DNA of 64,000 bases, taken from positions 71,402,864 through 71,466,863 of the forward strand of contig CM066993.1 in the NCBI GenBank assembly GCA_033977485.1, written 5' to 3'. Source of the stretch: Hydrangea macrophylla. Taxonomy: Eukaryota > Streptophyta > Magnoliopsida > Cornales > Hydrangeaceae. Made by a program: the position numbers and the translations under genes. Shown here piece after piece: positions 46,690 to 58,800 of this stretch (within the stretch, counting starts at the first letter, position 1; every line of letters starts with the position of its first letter). The notes beneath the pieces are model-generated. The model did not search any database. It was not told the origin of the DNA and saw nothing but the letters and a program-made list of their open reading frames with translations.

Positions 46690-47064
46690 AGCAGTCGACT
46701 GGACCCAGGATCAGTCGACTGGATCCCGTGTGATTGAGACACTGAAAGTGAATAGTAAGAGTAGCAGTCGACTGGACCCATTGATCAGTCGATTGAGTCG
46801 TTGTTGATGTTGGCTACTGCTTCTAATAATAGTAAAACCAGTCGACTGGATCCCCAGATCAGTCGACTGTACCCCTTTTCAAAATGTTGCATTTTGGTTC
46901 TGCTTAACACAGTCGACTGGGTACCTTGATCAGTCGACTGAGCAGTCGACTGGGTTCCCTGATTAGTCGACTGGACCTCTGTTGAGAATTTAAGGTTTTG
47001 GTTTCTGCTAGGCACAGTCGACTGCTTAGGCACAGTCGACTGGACCCTAGGAGCAGTCGACTGA
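46690..47064 (+). repeat. Array of 13 CAGTCGACTG palindromes
   Basis: Thirteen copies of CAGTCGACTG (two with one base changed), mostly extended as CAGTCGACTGGACCC or CAGTCGACTGGATCC, spaced 10-55 bases apart. Several occur in pairs about 20 bases apart (46691/46712, 46763/46784, 46840/46860). The minus-strand open frame here with recurring QST is only the repeat read through. Confidence 0.95.
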
Positions 47065-47380
47065 ACCTCTATTTTCCGAACTGATTCTTTTGAATGTGTT
47101 TCCACTTGGCCAAAACTTTTTGTAACTCCGATTTTCAATGGATTTTTCAACTCAGAGGGAAATGTTTCCTAAGTTTTAAAATATCCAGGGTTGTTTTAAA
47201 GTTTTTTTCCGCTGCGTATTATTAGAGGATGTTTGGATGAGCCTTGATGGCGTGCCACGTGTCCTATTTTCGCGCGTAGCGGGATGGATCGTGACATCCT
47301 CATCACCAAAACAAAGGAAAATATTGTCCTTGATGTTTTGTTTTCTTTTCCCTCACTAAATCCAAGAACCAAACAAAGCC

Positions 47381-49181
47381 TTAAAAAATCTGTAGCTAAC
47401 ACTTATCTATCTATCTATCTATTCTTTCAATATAAAAAGTGGACGCTTTAGGTGGGTGGAATATGGTGTTGTGTCATTTAATTGAAAAAATTACATTTTA
47501 ATCAAATTTTTGTATAAAATATAAAAGTCAGTCTACAATTTTTTAAAATTTGGAAAAATATCAATAATAATTAAAAATTTTAAAAAGTCATCAACAATTT
47601 TTTTTTTTTTTTTTTTAAAAAACATCAACTTTTGAATAACCATTTTGACTTTTAGCCTATTTTATGTTTTTCATGTCGTAAACTTGCACCAAACGTTGTG
47701 ATGGTTCCTCCAAACGTTGTGAAAACTTGCTCCCAACCTAGTGAATAGTTGTACTAGACTTTGACATGAGTTGCTCCTCGCATTCTGAAGAGTTGCTCCC
47801 AATGTTTTAGAGAGTTTCTCCCTGACATTATAACGAGTTGCTCCAAAACGTCATGAAAAATCAATAACTTTTTTTTTTTCCAAAAAAAGTTGACATTTTT
47901 TTTTAATTTTTAAAAAGCTATAGACTGACTTTAATTTCTATACATAAAATAGATTGAAATATAATTATTCATATAATACTTACCTCCATTGAGTTTTCTT
48001 CACAATAAATACAAACACTACCCCTCAATTTTTCCCCCCATGATCTCTTGATCTGCCCTACTAATGTCTTAATAAATGTCATTTAAATCTAACTACTAAC
48101 CAGATATATTTATGAGTCGTATAAAATCATGCCTGTATTTTGACGCTTCTACTTACCTCTATGGTTTAGAGACCTCTGTATAAAGTGAAAGTATTCATCT
48201 CTGCTTGAAAGACAATTTTACAAATCCCAATTACTCGATCTCCAAACATGCATATATTCATCTGAATTTTGTTAGGGTAGAGGCAAGCTGTATATGTTGT
48301 CATGGGCATTGAGGTTTTCATATATGAATTTTTCGATTGTGCCTATGCAAATAAAGTATTTCTCTTGGATCCTCTATGATAGTCCAAATTTTTTATCTCG
48401 TGATTTGGTCAAAACATGCATGTAGTGAGTTTGGAAATTACGTTGATTATAAAATCGAAGTAGGTTTTCAAAAACACATTATTTTGGGATCAAATCACAA
48501 CATGTTGGGGCCAAATTAATTTGGATTGTATAGGCTGTAGCATGAAATTTTCCATTTCTTTTTGTTTGTTTTTTGCTCCAATACTAACCTATTTGATGTG
48601 TGTGTTTTTTTATATATATAGGACATCAAGTAAATGTTCAAACGTAACGAATATACATAAGTTCTAAATTAAATTTAAGGGTTGTTTCTTAAATTAAGCT
48701 GAGCCTAACAAAATCAATTTATGTTTCAAAAATTACTAATTAAAACCAATCGTTTCCCTACCACTCACACTTGAGTAAAAATGACTCGGTAGCTTTAGAG
48801 AGGCATGCCCAAATTATTGGTCAATTTTAGAAGAAAAAGAGTCAACTTTCATTAGTGAATTTATGTTTGTTGGAGCAATTGTTTTTCTCTTTTGTTTTTA
48901 TTTTCCACCTATTTTTAGTCTTTACTCGTGTGTAATTGTCAATCCTAAATTAGGTAGTGCTTCATCTACCTGCACATCGTGCGGGTTCTATGCTAGTTTA
49001 CTTTTAAGTTTTAATACACCATTTAGAGTAGATTTTTCAATTTTTACAAACTTCAGCCTCGATGTCAAATTGTTTACTTTGATTACAATATTTTTAAATT
49101 TATTCCACCAATTTAACAGATTATCTTCTTCATCAATTGGCATTGGAATATTAATCCTTTTTTTGCTTGTCATAATTTAAA
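47381..49181. other. Unannotated AT-rich region
   Basis: It contains TCTA repeats (47405-47425) and several GAGTTGCTCC motifs between 47700 and 47850 that look like diverged repeats. A minus-strand open frame of 61 codons at 48988-49173 and its opposite-strand shadow match nothing I know. Confidence 0.35.
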
Positions 49182-49375
49182 GAGTAATGCTATGTTTTTC
49201 AAATCCAAATTTTAAATTTCCACATCCCAAATAATGTGGCATAAATCAAAATCTAGTGGACCCATTGATCACTGTAGGGTCACTTCAACATCCTCCAATC
49301 AAAATTCAATGAACCCATTGCCACATCATTTGGGATGAGAATTTAAAATTTAGATTTGGGAAGCATAGCATTACT
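49182..49375. mobile_element. MITE with AGAGTAATGCT ends (copy 2)
   Basis: Inverted ends AGAGTAATGCTATGTTTTTC and AAGCATAGCATTACTCT with an inner inverted AAATTTAAAATT block. Related to 31003-31196. Confidence 0.8.
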
Positions 49376-49902
49376 CTAATTAAATATGACACTATATTTA
49401 TAATGTTTTCAATAAATTTAAAAGAAAACACTATACTCACTATTTTTTTTTTCTTATTCAATGTTGGACTTTTCTTCTTCTTCAACTATACTTCAAATTT
49501 TTGTCGCTAAAACTTTCAGCGACACTTTTTGCTTTAGCATTAGCAATTTCTGCATTGGCTAGCATTTCCCATTAGTTGCAACAATTCAGTTTTTAAAAGA
49601 GATTCTATTCCTTGCATTCGGAACTTTTTTTTTTTTTTTTTTTTGTTGGAGGGAACCTTGCATTCAGACTTAACTAGCTAAATTCTCTTCCCTCCTGGCC
49701 AATTTCAAATTTAAAAATAAAAAACAGTAATAAAAAAAAATTTAAAGAGAAAGAAAAAGAACGTAATTATTTAATATCCTCACAACTTATTGCCTTATTG
49801 CCTTAATTTCTTTGACAAAACTTTTTATTACTTTTGACTATAGGTCTGTTCGAGAATAAAATAAGGGATCGATAGTAATAGGAGTATATGTAAGACCTCT
49901 TA
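49376..49902. other. Spacer
   Basis: AT-rich with a T-run near 49627 and no recognised feature. Confidence 0.3.
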
Positions 49903-50189
49903 GGCTTAGTTTGGCCCCTATTTTGGTGTTATTATTTTTTTTAAAGCATAATTTTATGTTAATTTATGTATTAACTAGTTTATAAGTTTTGTAAAAATTA
50001 AACTTAGGGCTTTTTTGGGGAGAGTTTTTAAAAGCTCTGGAACGGAGCTTTTAAAAGCTCAAGGTAATTACTTTTTATTTTCATGATTTTTTTTGAAGAG
50101 TAATATGTCACTTGTACAAAATTATCAAATAACTTAATAAGAAATTTCATAAAGTACTTTTAAAAAGCCACATGGGGGCCAAGTAAGCC
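49903..50189. mobile_element. Tourist-like MITE, GGCTTAG family (copy 3)
   Basis: The ends GGCTTAGTTTGGCCCCTA and the inverse GGGGCCAAGTAAGCC are flanked by TTA on both sides. Its inner hairpin has decayed compared with copies 1 and 2. Confidence 0.85.
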
Positions 50190-51733
50190 TTAGTGTAATA
50201 TTTTCGAGATTCAAAAGTAATTGAAAGCAAATTTTCCATTTTCTTGGTTTGGCAAATAACTTTGAATTTACATGTAATAAAGTGGAGCACTATCTTGCAA
50301 TCTTAATGGCAGTATCCATAATCTCCATTTCTTAGATCCATTAAAATATGTGAGAGACAGAGTTAGATATGCATCTACTTAGGTTAACACCCATAACAAT
50401 TATAACAATAATAATTAAAAAGCTTTCAATTCAAAGATAAAAAAAAAAAAGAAATAATGTATAGGAATAGGATATGATTTCTTTTGAACACAATTTTTTT
50501 ACGTGACAACGGTAACACCAACTTCGGAAGTGGCAAAACTATGTGAAGAGTCAAGACCAAGGGAGCCCCCAATTTTTGGATTAATTTTTTTAAAATTTTT
50601 TAAACATTCGATTTTTTTTTAAGCTTTAAAAAAGCTCCAAAAATATGATTATTTTTAATATTCATAGATATACTCCAAAGTTGACCAAATATTTACGTAT
50701 ACATTGGCATTTTTGTATATTTTTTTTATCATTTAGTGTAATGGTCCTGTGCTAGAACGTAAATGTCAGGGCTCAGGAGAGGGGCAAGATTGGTATGAGC
50801 ATGGTATGGAGAGTCTTTTTATCAACTAGGCAAAGTTGTTGCTCATACACATTAATACATTATTACTCTTGGCTTAAAAGTTTTTATCTTATATTTTAGT
50901 AACTCCGGTCTTTTCAAGTACAAATTTTTGAATTTGCCACTGCTACTTCTAATGATAATTAAGCAGTCCAGCTATAATTTAAAATGGTTCTAAGATGTGT
51001 TGAAAACTAAATTAGGAATGCAAATTTGAGAATCAAGCCACCAATCTTATAGTTTATTCAAGTTTTTGCTTTGCCAATTAGTAGTTTATTATTATTATTA
51101 ATATTGTTATTATTATTATTATTATTTTATTTATTATTTTTTTTTAAATCAAATTGGCCTCACCCATCATAATTTATATGTTCATTTTAGGAAGGTGAAA
51201 TGATGACATTGTTGGTATTAGTTTTGTCCTTATGTAGACGGTGGTACAAAAAGTGGGAGGATGTAACGCATGACTATGAGCTTGTTTTGGGTGGTTTGTG
51301 CTTTAATATTGTGATTGGGATAGTTTTGTGATAGTCTTTATCCGAATAGATTCTGATGTTGTGATGTTTGGTTAATGTCTTGCAAAAGTGATTATGGTGA
51401 CGTAATAAATTATGTAAGTATTTGATTACATTAATGCCAATGTGAATTTGGAGGTTAAAAAGTTAGTTATACCCTTTTGTTATAATATTACAAATATATT
51501 AGTATTAAATACATATTTAATTAATAATATTAATCCACATAAAAATTTGTTAAAACAAACAATAACTAATTATGTAAATAAATAGAGTTTTGGGCCAAAA
51601 TAACACTACTTTCAGAAAGAAATCCCAATCTAGTACTCTTAGGAAACTGTTAACGGCTGCTATTCCTTTGGGATCTAATTTTATTTATTTCTTAGTCTTT
51701 AGCTATTTAGTTAGTTTCCTTGTATATCTATTT
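50190..51733. other. Unannotated AT-rich region left of the LTR elements
   Basis: No gene or TIR pair was resolved. An ATT microsatellite lies at about 51086-51127. The last five bases (TATTT, 51729-51733) would be the left target duplication of the minus-strand LTR element if it has one. Confidence 0.35.
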
Positions 51734-52316
51734 TGGCTAAAAATTAATTTGACCGGGCGTGCCAGGGGCTTTGTACGAAGACCCAAACGTGTAACCAAAA
51801 CGATCCCTATTTATGATGTGATACAGATCAAGCGATGTTGGGAAGTAGAGATGACCCTTCCCTTGAGGTTCAACCACTCTGATGCAAGCAATTTGGTGGA
51901 GTGATGACAACATTAATACCACGAATGGAGATTGGAAATTAAAATGGGAAAGGCTGACATTAACGGAAATCAAATTACAAAAGTTGATCCTCTGGAAACA
52001 AAGCTAGACAATAGGATAAGACAAAAACTAATCCATAAGCCACTAAAAGGAGAAGATAAAGAAAAGCAGTAGACGGGTTGGTGTGTAGCCGCTGGGGGCT
52101 GTTTGGGCGTTGTGTAGCCTCCCTTGCTTGTTGCTTGGCAATGATTATATATAGAGGTGTTGAAAAATAACTCCCCCACTATGTTGGCCACTTCCCCACT
52201 AAGTTGGCCACTCCTCACTTCAAATAACTACCACCCATTAATAAAAACTTCCCACTTGCAACTATACATAACCGGTCATATATAAAAATATAATTTTTAT
52301 ATTTAGGGTGTAAACA
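51734..52316 (-). repeat. 3' LTR of the small LTR element
   Basis: 583 bases. On the minus strand it starts TGTTTACACCCTAAATATAA and ends AATTTTTAGCCA. A TATA-like CTATATATAA lies about 165 bases in (52146-52153). The first 218 plus-strand bases recur at 63783. Confidence 0.85.
52146..52153 (-). promoter_or_regulatory. Candidate TATA box in the LTR of the small element
   Basis: Minus-strand CTATATATAATC. The position in the LTR suits a U3 promoter. Confidence 0.4.
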
Positions 52317-52331
52317 TTGCCCCCCTGGTTC
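52317..52331 (-). other. Polypurine tract of the small LTR element
   Basis: Minus-strand GAACCAGGGGGGCAA directly before the LTR start TGTTTACACC. Confidence 0.75.
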
Positions 52332-52982
52332 TTTGAAAATGGAATGAAATGTAATTTTTAAAGAACCATGTATACAACTAGACCAATTCTTTTTTCTCTA
52401 GTGCATAGACCGATTTTTGTATCATCATTGAACAGAAAAACTTTAAACATCGGCCTTGTAAGCCGATCTTAGTGGCCACAATTACCCCACGTAATTATCG
52501 AATGTGGTTCTTATCTTATATAGTAGCAAGACCTGATGGCATCGGCTATCATTTTTATCAACGAAATTGTTGACTGATGATCTTGAAGACCAAAATCTGC
52601 TCAAACAGTTCGGCCATTATGGCCGATTCCAAGGATTGGATTGGGGTCAACTTTGTCTTTCAGTAGTAAATATAGAGGCTGGATCCCAACACATATTCAC
52701 TCATTCAATGTTTAAATTGTTGGGACTTTGAATCAACATGGTGATTGATACCCATTACGTAGGCAGAAGCAAATATCGGTCTTTGCGCTCCATCGGGCTA
52801 AAGTCAGGTCACAATTTTCGAACAGTTTAGGAGACCGATTTTTCAACAATGTGGGACTCAGAGAATTTTCAATATCGGTCACATTAGACCGATGATAACT
52901 CAACTTTGCCATGGTAAGATAAGTCTTCATTTCCAAAGACCCACAATTCAGTCAAGCCTGAAGAGGCAAATTTGCAATTGTC
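52332..52982 (-). other. Internal region of the small LTR element, 3' part
   Basis: Non-coding on both strands as far as I can see. Recurrent CGGTC / GACCGAT and CGGCCATTATGGCCG motifs occur. This part is joined to 62813-63782 once the chromovirus is removed. Confidence 0.5.
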
Positions 52983-53654
52983 CTATTTGTAATAACCTGC
53001 ATTTTCCTGCATGATCATAATTAAAATTTATTTTCATTATCATTTGCATTATCATATTTAAAATTTAATATATATTGTCTGTTTATATGTTAATTTCGAT
53101 TCTTATGTGAAAAGTTTAATTCTTGACTAATTGAAATTACTTTTGGGGTCAAAATGCAATTTTCATAAAAACTTGCAATACCTGTGTTAAAATTCAAAAC
53201 TGTATTTCAAAACGGTGGAATTATTTCTTTTAAACTCAAACTGTATTTTTATAAAATCAGAAAACTATTTCTAACGTTAAAATGAATTCTCTGTATTTTT
53301 GTGATAAACACCGTGTCACGAAAATACCAGTGTAGGTTTAAAACTGTCCGCGTAGTGTTAAACTTCCACAGAATTTTGGAAGTAAATGATTGAACAAATT
53401 TATTTATACTCAATTATGAATGCTGATGCTTTTCCCTTAGGTCTTGTTTGGCAAATGTTGTAGTATGTGTGTTGTCCTTATGCCATAAGCTAGACACACA
53501 TTGACCCACCTCATCTCCACCTACCTCTTACTTTCAGTAGTGGAGAATAAAGGGGAGTGTATACACATCATATCTGCACATTCATGGTATTATATGGAGG
53601 TTAATGGAGATTGGGTGGAGGGTTAGGCCAATGTTTTCTTAGTGGGTATTTGAT

Positions 53655-53662
53655 TATATATA
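53655..53662 (+). promoter_or_regulatory. TATA box of the chromovirus 5' LTR
   Basis: TATATATA followed by CACCCAACCACACTACACATT, 667 bases into the LTR. It would drive the genomic RNA. The identical site in the 3' LTR is at 61087. Confidence 0.6.
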
Positions 53663-54309
53663 CACCCAACCACACTACACATTCTGCACTTCCATCACAA
53701 CACATTTCAGAATTCACAGAGAGTTTAGAGAGTGCAGAGAGTTCTTCAATTTCGTAGAGAGAGAGAAGAGCTCAATCCTCCATAGCCAAAGCTTGGAATT
53801 CGGGAATTTTGTAATTATATTTCTGTCTCAACAATTTCTTCAATCTATATCACGGTGAGTATTACTAACTCACTCAAAATGTAACTCATTCCTTATTTAC
53901 TGATTTAGGTAGTTAATTTTAACAGTAGCAGAATTTTGTTTTCAGATTTTTGTTAGGAAAACGAATGAAATTTAAGGTTCTGCCCGCGTTGTCCCAAGTA
54001 AAACTCGATTCTGCACACTTTTTGTCTAATGCAATTTTCTCAGATTCTGCACCGTTTGGACAGAAAACGAGGATTTCAGTAGCAGTTTTTAGAATGCTAT
54101 TAGTTATGTTTAAAATGATTAAGGCAATGAATTACGAATTTTCAATCCCCGTACGCGTATTATTTCTTTAATTCTGTGAATTCCTTTATGTTTAAAGTTT
54201 GATGACATTCATGTGGAGTCAGTTGTACATGCATGGTGAGTGTTGGTAGTGTGTAAAAGAGTAATGATAGTGTGGAAAAGAGTAATGATTGTGTGGAAAG
54301 AGTATGAGT

Positions 54310-54700
54310 TTGAGTTGTGGTTGTGGTTGTGGTTATGGTTGTAATTGTGGCTGTGGTTATGGTTGTGGTTGTGGATGTGATTGTGGTTGGAGTTGAAAAA
54401 GAGGATGAGGGTGTCTTTGAAATGCGAAGGTGGCAAAAATGGACACTCCCTGACGCCCATGGAAGCGTTAAAGTGTGTGAAGCCGAACTTGGACACTCAC
54501 TGGCACCCATGGAAGTGCTAAAGTGTGGCCTATAGACACTCCCTGAATGACTCGAGTCTGGATACCTGTGTGGGGGTTGCCCCGGTATTTGCATGGCGGT
54601 TAGGGTATTCAAAGTGTGAGGCATTGGACACTCCCTGGTACCCCGGACCAAAGTGTGAGGCAAACTGGACACTCCCTGGCGCCCCGTTGCTAAAGTGTGG
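54310..54700 (+). repeat. TGTGGT-rich tract and GGACACTCCCTGG minisatellite in the LTR
   Basis: About a dozen GGTTGT / GGTTAT units (54310-54390) are followed by five or six units with GGACACTCCCTGG and AAAGTGTG spaced about 40-60 bases apart (54437-54695). The repeat is duplicated in the 3' LTR at 61742-62132. The long open frames on both strands here are repeat read-through. Confidence 0.85.
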
Positions 54701-55383
54701 CTATCTTAGTATTTCAAAGATACCAGGAGTAGGATAGAGGGTTGTTGGGTTTTGTCGAGAGAAAAGAGTCGGTTAGATGAGATGGTGCATTGTTCTCATA
54801 CACGGTCACATATGTGTGAATTTATTTTTTAATTATTGTTGTGGTTGTTTTTTTTTTTCTAACAAGCTCTTTATCATAAATATAAACTTGTGGTATTTAA
54901 ATGGAAATGGGAAAAAGGTAAATGGGCATGTTTTTACATTCAAAGCTATGTTTTTAATACTCACCAGCTTCTTGAAGCTGACGGCGTTGATGCGTCCTGG
55001 ACATTCGTGTCTAGGCTTTGCAGGTTATAATCAAGAAGAACCGTATGACTATGCTAATTAAGATCTGTTGCTGAGAAGAGATGTTACCCTTATATGCTTT
55101 ATGTTTATGTGTTATGATTTGGTTTGTAATAAGGATGACTGTAGTAGACTTTAAGTTATTGTTTTATTTCAAGGCGGTCTGTGCCTTAGTAAACCCTGTA
55201 CTATAGGATGTAATAAGTTAGAAAATTTTTATAAGCCCAGGTTGCCCTACTCTGATTAATGGTTTTATGATGTTCGACGTTTTGGGACGGAATCGATCCT
55301 TCAAACTGTCGCGACCTACGGGTCCATAAAGGAAATTAAACGCTTTCCATATTTATGCTACGTCGGGGCGTGACAGGATTTGG

Positions 55384-55397
55384 TGGTATCAGAGCCA
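55384..55397 (+). other. Primer-binding site (initiator Met-tRNA)
   Basis: TGGTATCAGAGCCA lies eight bases after the 5' LTR and is complementary to the 3' end of plant initiator tRNA-Met, the usual chromovirus primer. Confidence 0.93.
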
Positions 55398-55898
55398 TAG
55401 GTTTTCTAGATTGACCAGGCTCAGTTTTTCACGCCATAGATTAGTGACATAGGTTACCCTTAGTTCAGAAACTAAAATTCTAAGTTGGTTTTATCATAGA
55501 AATGATTACCCGTTTGTCTTGTCACATCGACAAGAATGATAGCAATTTCCATATACCTTCAGACATATCCATTTAGGATTAGCCGAGATAGCCATATTTT
55601 ACGATGCCCCTACAGACATATAGTAGCCGAGTTTCTAAGGAGTTAAAGCATACCATAGCCCTCATTAATAGCTTAGGCACTGACCAACTTCCTGAGTCAA
55701 ATCTCGGAACAGTCAGTATGGCCCACAACCCAGAGTCTAGAGGATAAGAATACGACCTCTTTGCTATTAGACAGCCCTAGTTCGAATACGAGTATTATAT
55801 GTACTTAATATATATTTTATTGTATGCTTATGTGATAATACGAGTATGTGATATAGTGATAAATACTCCTTTGAAAATTTTCGTCATAGTACTGTTGC
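55398..55898 (+). other. Untranslated leader of the chromovirus
   Basis: 500 bases between the primer site and the polyprotein. No credible ORF; presumably holds the packaging signal. Confidence 0.6.
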
Positions 55899-58800
55899 AT
55901 GCATGTTTCTCATTCTACTACCCCTATCATGCATAGAATGGCTGGAAGACCAAGGAGGAACAGAAATCTGATTGAAGGAGCGCCCGAGGCTGCCGACCCC
56001 ACGGGAATATTTGAAGCTTTTATCAGACGTCTCGAGAGGGTTAGTAATGCGAATGAAAACCAACGAGACCGCCAGACGGGAGATAAGCTGCTGGAGAGAT
56101 TCCGTGCGCTCAGACCCGAGCAATTTGCGGGTACCACGGATCCCTGGAAGGCAGAACAATGGTTAAGACAGATGGACCGCATGTTTGAAGCTGTCCAATG
56201 CAACGAGATGGACAAAAGGAGATTGGCTACTTTTCAACTAACCGACGCCGCTGCAGATTGGTGGGACTCGGTCATAGCCACTATCGGAAACACCGCTGCT
56301 ATGGGGATGACATGGACGGCGTTCAAAGGGAGATTCCTGGAGAAGTACTTTCCGGCTACGGAGAGGCACAGAAGAGAGAAGGAGTTTATGGATCTGACGC
56401 AAGGAACCAAGACGGTGCAAGAGTATACCACACAGTTCGAGAGGCTGTCACGGTTTGCCCCGCACATGGTTGATACTGAGGAGAAGAAGATCCGGAAGTA
56501 TAACCAAGGGTTGGCACCGCAGATTCGTCGCCTGACTCTCGGCCACCTAGACAAATCGTTTGAAGGACTAGTCGGCCTGGCTACCGACCTGGAAGAAGAT
56601 GCAAGAGTATACCGTAAACAATTCGAATTCCGACCGCCTCAGAGGGGTAATTTTGAGAATAGACCACCAATGAATCGTACCCAAGGGCAGAAGAGGAACT
56701 TTGATGGGAGCAAGAAGGCACAAGCTATTACCCATCCGACTCAACCCCGAGTAGGAGAAGGAAGTAGTGGAGTAAAGTGCTTCAACTGTGGCAATCCTGG
56801 ACATGTGGCTCGGGACTGCAGGGCACCAAGGCGTGCTGCTCAGCCAGGAATAGTCTGCTTCAACTGTGGTGAACCAGGTCACATCAGCAGGTTCTGCACT
56901 GCTCCTAAGCAAGCGACTTATGGACAACAGGGTCAGACCCGCTTGAATGCTGTTATTCCTGATGCCGCGGGTGATGATGGAGCTGCATATGAAGATGGAG
57001 ATCTTGGAGAAGTTCAACCTGATCAGCAAGCAGTGGAAGGTACATTGACTCTATTTAACTCCCATGTTAGAGTATTATTTGATACGGGTGCTGCTCTTTC
57101 ATTCATATCCATTAATACAATTCGGAGATTGGGTATCTTACCTCATCGCTTAGAGAAAGCTTTGAAGGCTACATCACCAATAGGAACTGCGGTCAGTTTA
57201 GGACATGTATGCAAGGATTGTCCTCTACGGATTGGAGACCGAGAAATCCCTGCAAGGTTGATCGTCCTATCGATGAAGGAGTTCGACATAATCCTAGCAA
57301 TGGATTGGCTGTCTCAGAATCAAGTGAAGTTGGATTGCGCGAGGAAGAGAATTACATTCTCCGACAATGAGAATCAACCCTTTGATTTTCAATGTAACCC
57401 TTCGGGAGATATGTTCCTCACAAGATGTTTAGCCAACATCGAAGTCGTCAGTACAGAGGTGACAGCATCATCTATACCTGTAGTCAAGGACTTCGAAGAA
57501 GTATTTCAAGACATTTCTGGATTACCGCCCGAGAGAAGTATAGAGTTCTGTATTGAGCTTATACCGGGTACCGTACCAATTACCAAGGTTCCCTACAGAA
57601 TGGCCCCCACAGAACTGCTAGAATTAAAGGGACAAGTACAAGAGCTCGAGAACCTAGGTTTTGTACGTCCAAGTACATCGCCTTGGGGAGCACCGGTGTT
57701 ATTTGTGAAGAAGAAGGACGGGACGCTCAGGCTGTGTATCGACTACAGAGAATTGAATCGAGTGACAATCAAGAACAAGTATCCTTTGCCTCGGATCGAC
57801 GATTTATTTGATCAACTACAAGGAGCTACGATATTTTCCAAGATAGACCTAAGGTCGGGGTATCATCAGTTGAGGGTACGGAAGGAAGACATACCTAAGA
57901 CTGCTTTCAGAACCCGATATGGTCATTATGAATTTCTGGTGATGCCGTTTGGATTAACGAACGCCCCGGCAGTGTTTATGGATCTGATGAACAGAGTATT
58001 CAAGCCTTATTTAGATCAGTTTGTCATCGTCTTTATTGATGATATTTTGATCTATTCTAAGTCAAGAGAAGAACACGAGCAACATCTTCGGATTACGATG
58101 CAGACGCTTAAGGACCACCACTTGTATGCCAAGTTCAGTAAGTGTGAGTTCTGGTTGCAAGAAGTGAAATTTTTGGGACACAAGGTGTCATCTCAAGGAA
58201 TTTCTGTGGATTCGTCCAAGACCGATGCTGTATCCAACTGGGTTAGGCCAAGCAACCTTACAGAAGTTCGGAGTTTTCTTGGACTCGCAGGCTATTACAG
58301 GAGATTTGTTGAGGGATTCTCCAAGATAGCTGCACCATTGACTGGGTTGACAAAGAAGAATTTGAAATTCGAATGGACAGAGAAGCATGAGCGAGCCTTT
58401 CTAGAGTTGAAAGAGAGACTCACTACCGCACCAGTACTAGCAATACCCAAGCCTGGTGAGAAGTTCACTATCTTTAGTGACGCATCATATCAAGGACTAG
58501 GGTGTGTACTTATGCAAGATGACAGAGTTATAGCCTATGGATCCAGGCAGCTGAAGCCGAATGAGTTGAACTATCCTATTCATGATTTGGAGTTGGCAGC
58601 AGTGGTTTTTGCACTCAAGATTTGGAGACATTATCTCTACGGTGAGAAGTTTGATTTGTTCTCCGATCACAAGAGTCTGAAGTATTTGTTCACACAGAAA
58701 GAGTTGAACATGAGGCAGCGCAGATGGATGGAGTTGATCAAAGATTACGACTTCACGTTGGAATACCACCCTGGTAAAGCTAATGTGGTCGCTGATGCTT

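Larger units (their letters stand above)
45078..47296 (+). mobile_element. Solo LTR 2 of the same Gypsy-type family
   Basis: It starts TGTCACACCCGTTCC, ends GGATCGTGACA, and is flanked by an exact 5-bp duplication TCCTC (45073-45077, 47297-47301). It shows full-length similarity to solo LTR 1 (17247-19814) without that copy's Stowaway insertion. It carries TATA, a GAGAGA leader, short repeats of GGCTTGGACTTGCC, a CTCCATTGCAGGTAAGAAG block and a palindrome array. Complete absence of internal sequence indicates LTR-LTR recombination. Confidence 0.92.
44830..47380. mobile_element. GGCTCTGTTTGGTTC-type MITE split by a solo LTR
   Basis: The left part (44830-45077) starts GGCTCTGTTTGGTTCATAGA; the right part (47302-47380) ends AAATCCAAGAACCAAACAAA plus GCC. 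The two halves align with the copies at 28274 and 33714 once the solo LTR is removed. Confidence 0.8.
52988..55375 (+). repeat. 5' LTR of the intact chromovirus
   Basis: TGTAATAACC...GGGGCGTGACA. It includes a TATA box (53655), a GAGAGA leader, a TGTGGT-rich stretch (54310-54390), a block of GGACACTCCC repeats and a terminal region shared with the LTR at 11026-13254. Confidence 0.97.

Noticed and set aside
46785..47150. 121-codon minus-strand ORF rich in QST
   Set aside because: It is read-through of the CAGTCGACTG array in a solo LTR, with no codon bias or homologue recognised.
48863..49180. 105-codon hydrophobic ORF as a membrane protein
   Set aside because: AT-rich sequence gives hydrophobic translations by chance; the opposite strand is equally open and neither has a recognisable domain.
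51590..51904. 104-codon ORF crossing the left LTR boundary
   Set aside because: It spans a flank and the LTR of the small element, and the second half recurs at 63729-63953, so it is a repeat artefact.
54160..54672. 170-codon ORF and its Val-rich counterpart in the chromovirus LTR
   Set aside because: Both are translations of the TGTGGT and GGACACTCCC repeats and recur identically in the 3' LTR; no protein features.
53000..55375. Duplicate 2.4-kb blocks as an assembly duplication
   Set aside because: Direct repeats flanking a primer site, polyprotein and polypurine tract with a CTATT duplication are true LTRs.
56568..57029. Minus-strand ORFs within 55899-60374
   Set aside because: Antisense shadows of the chromovirus polyprotein.
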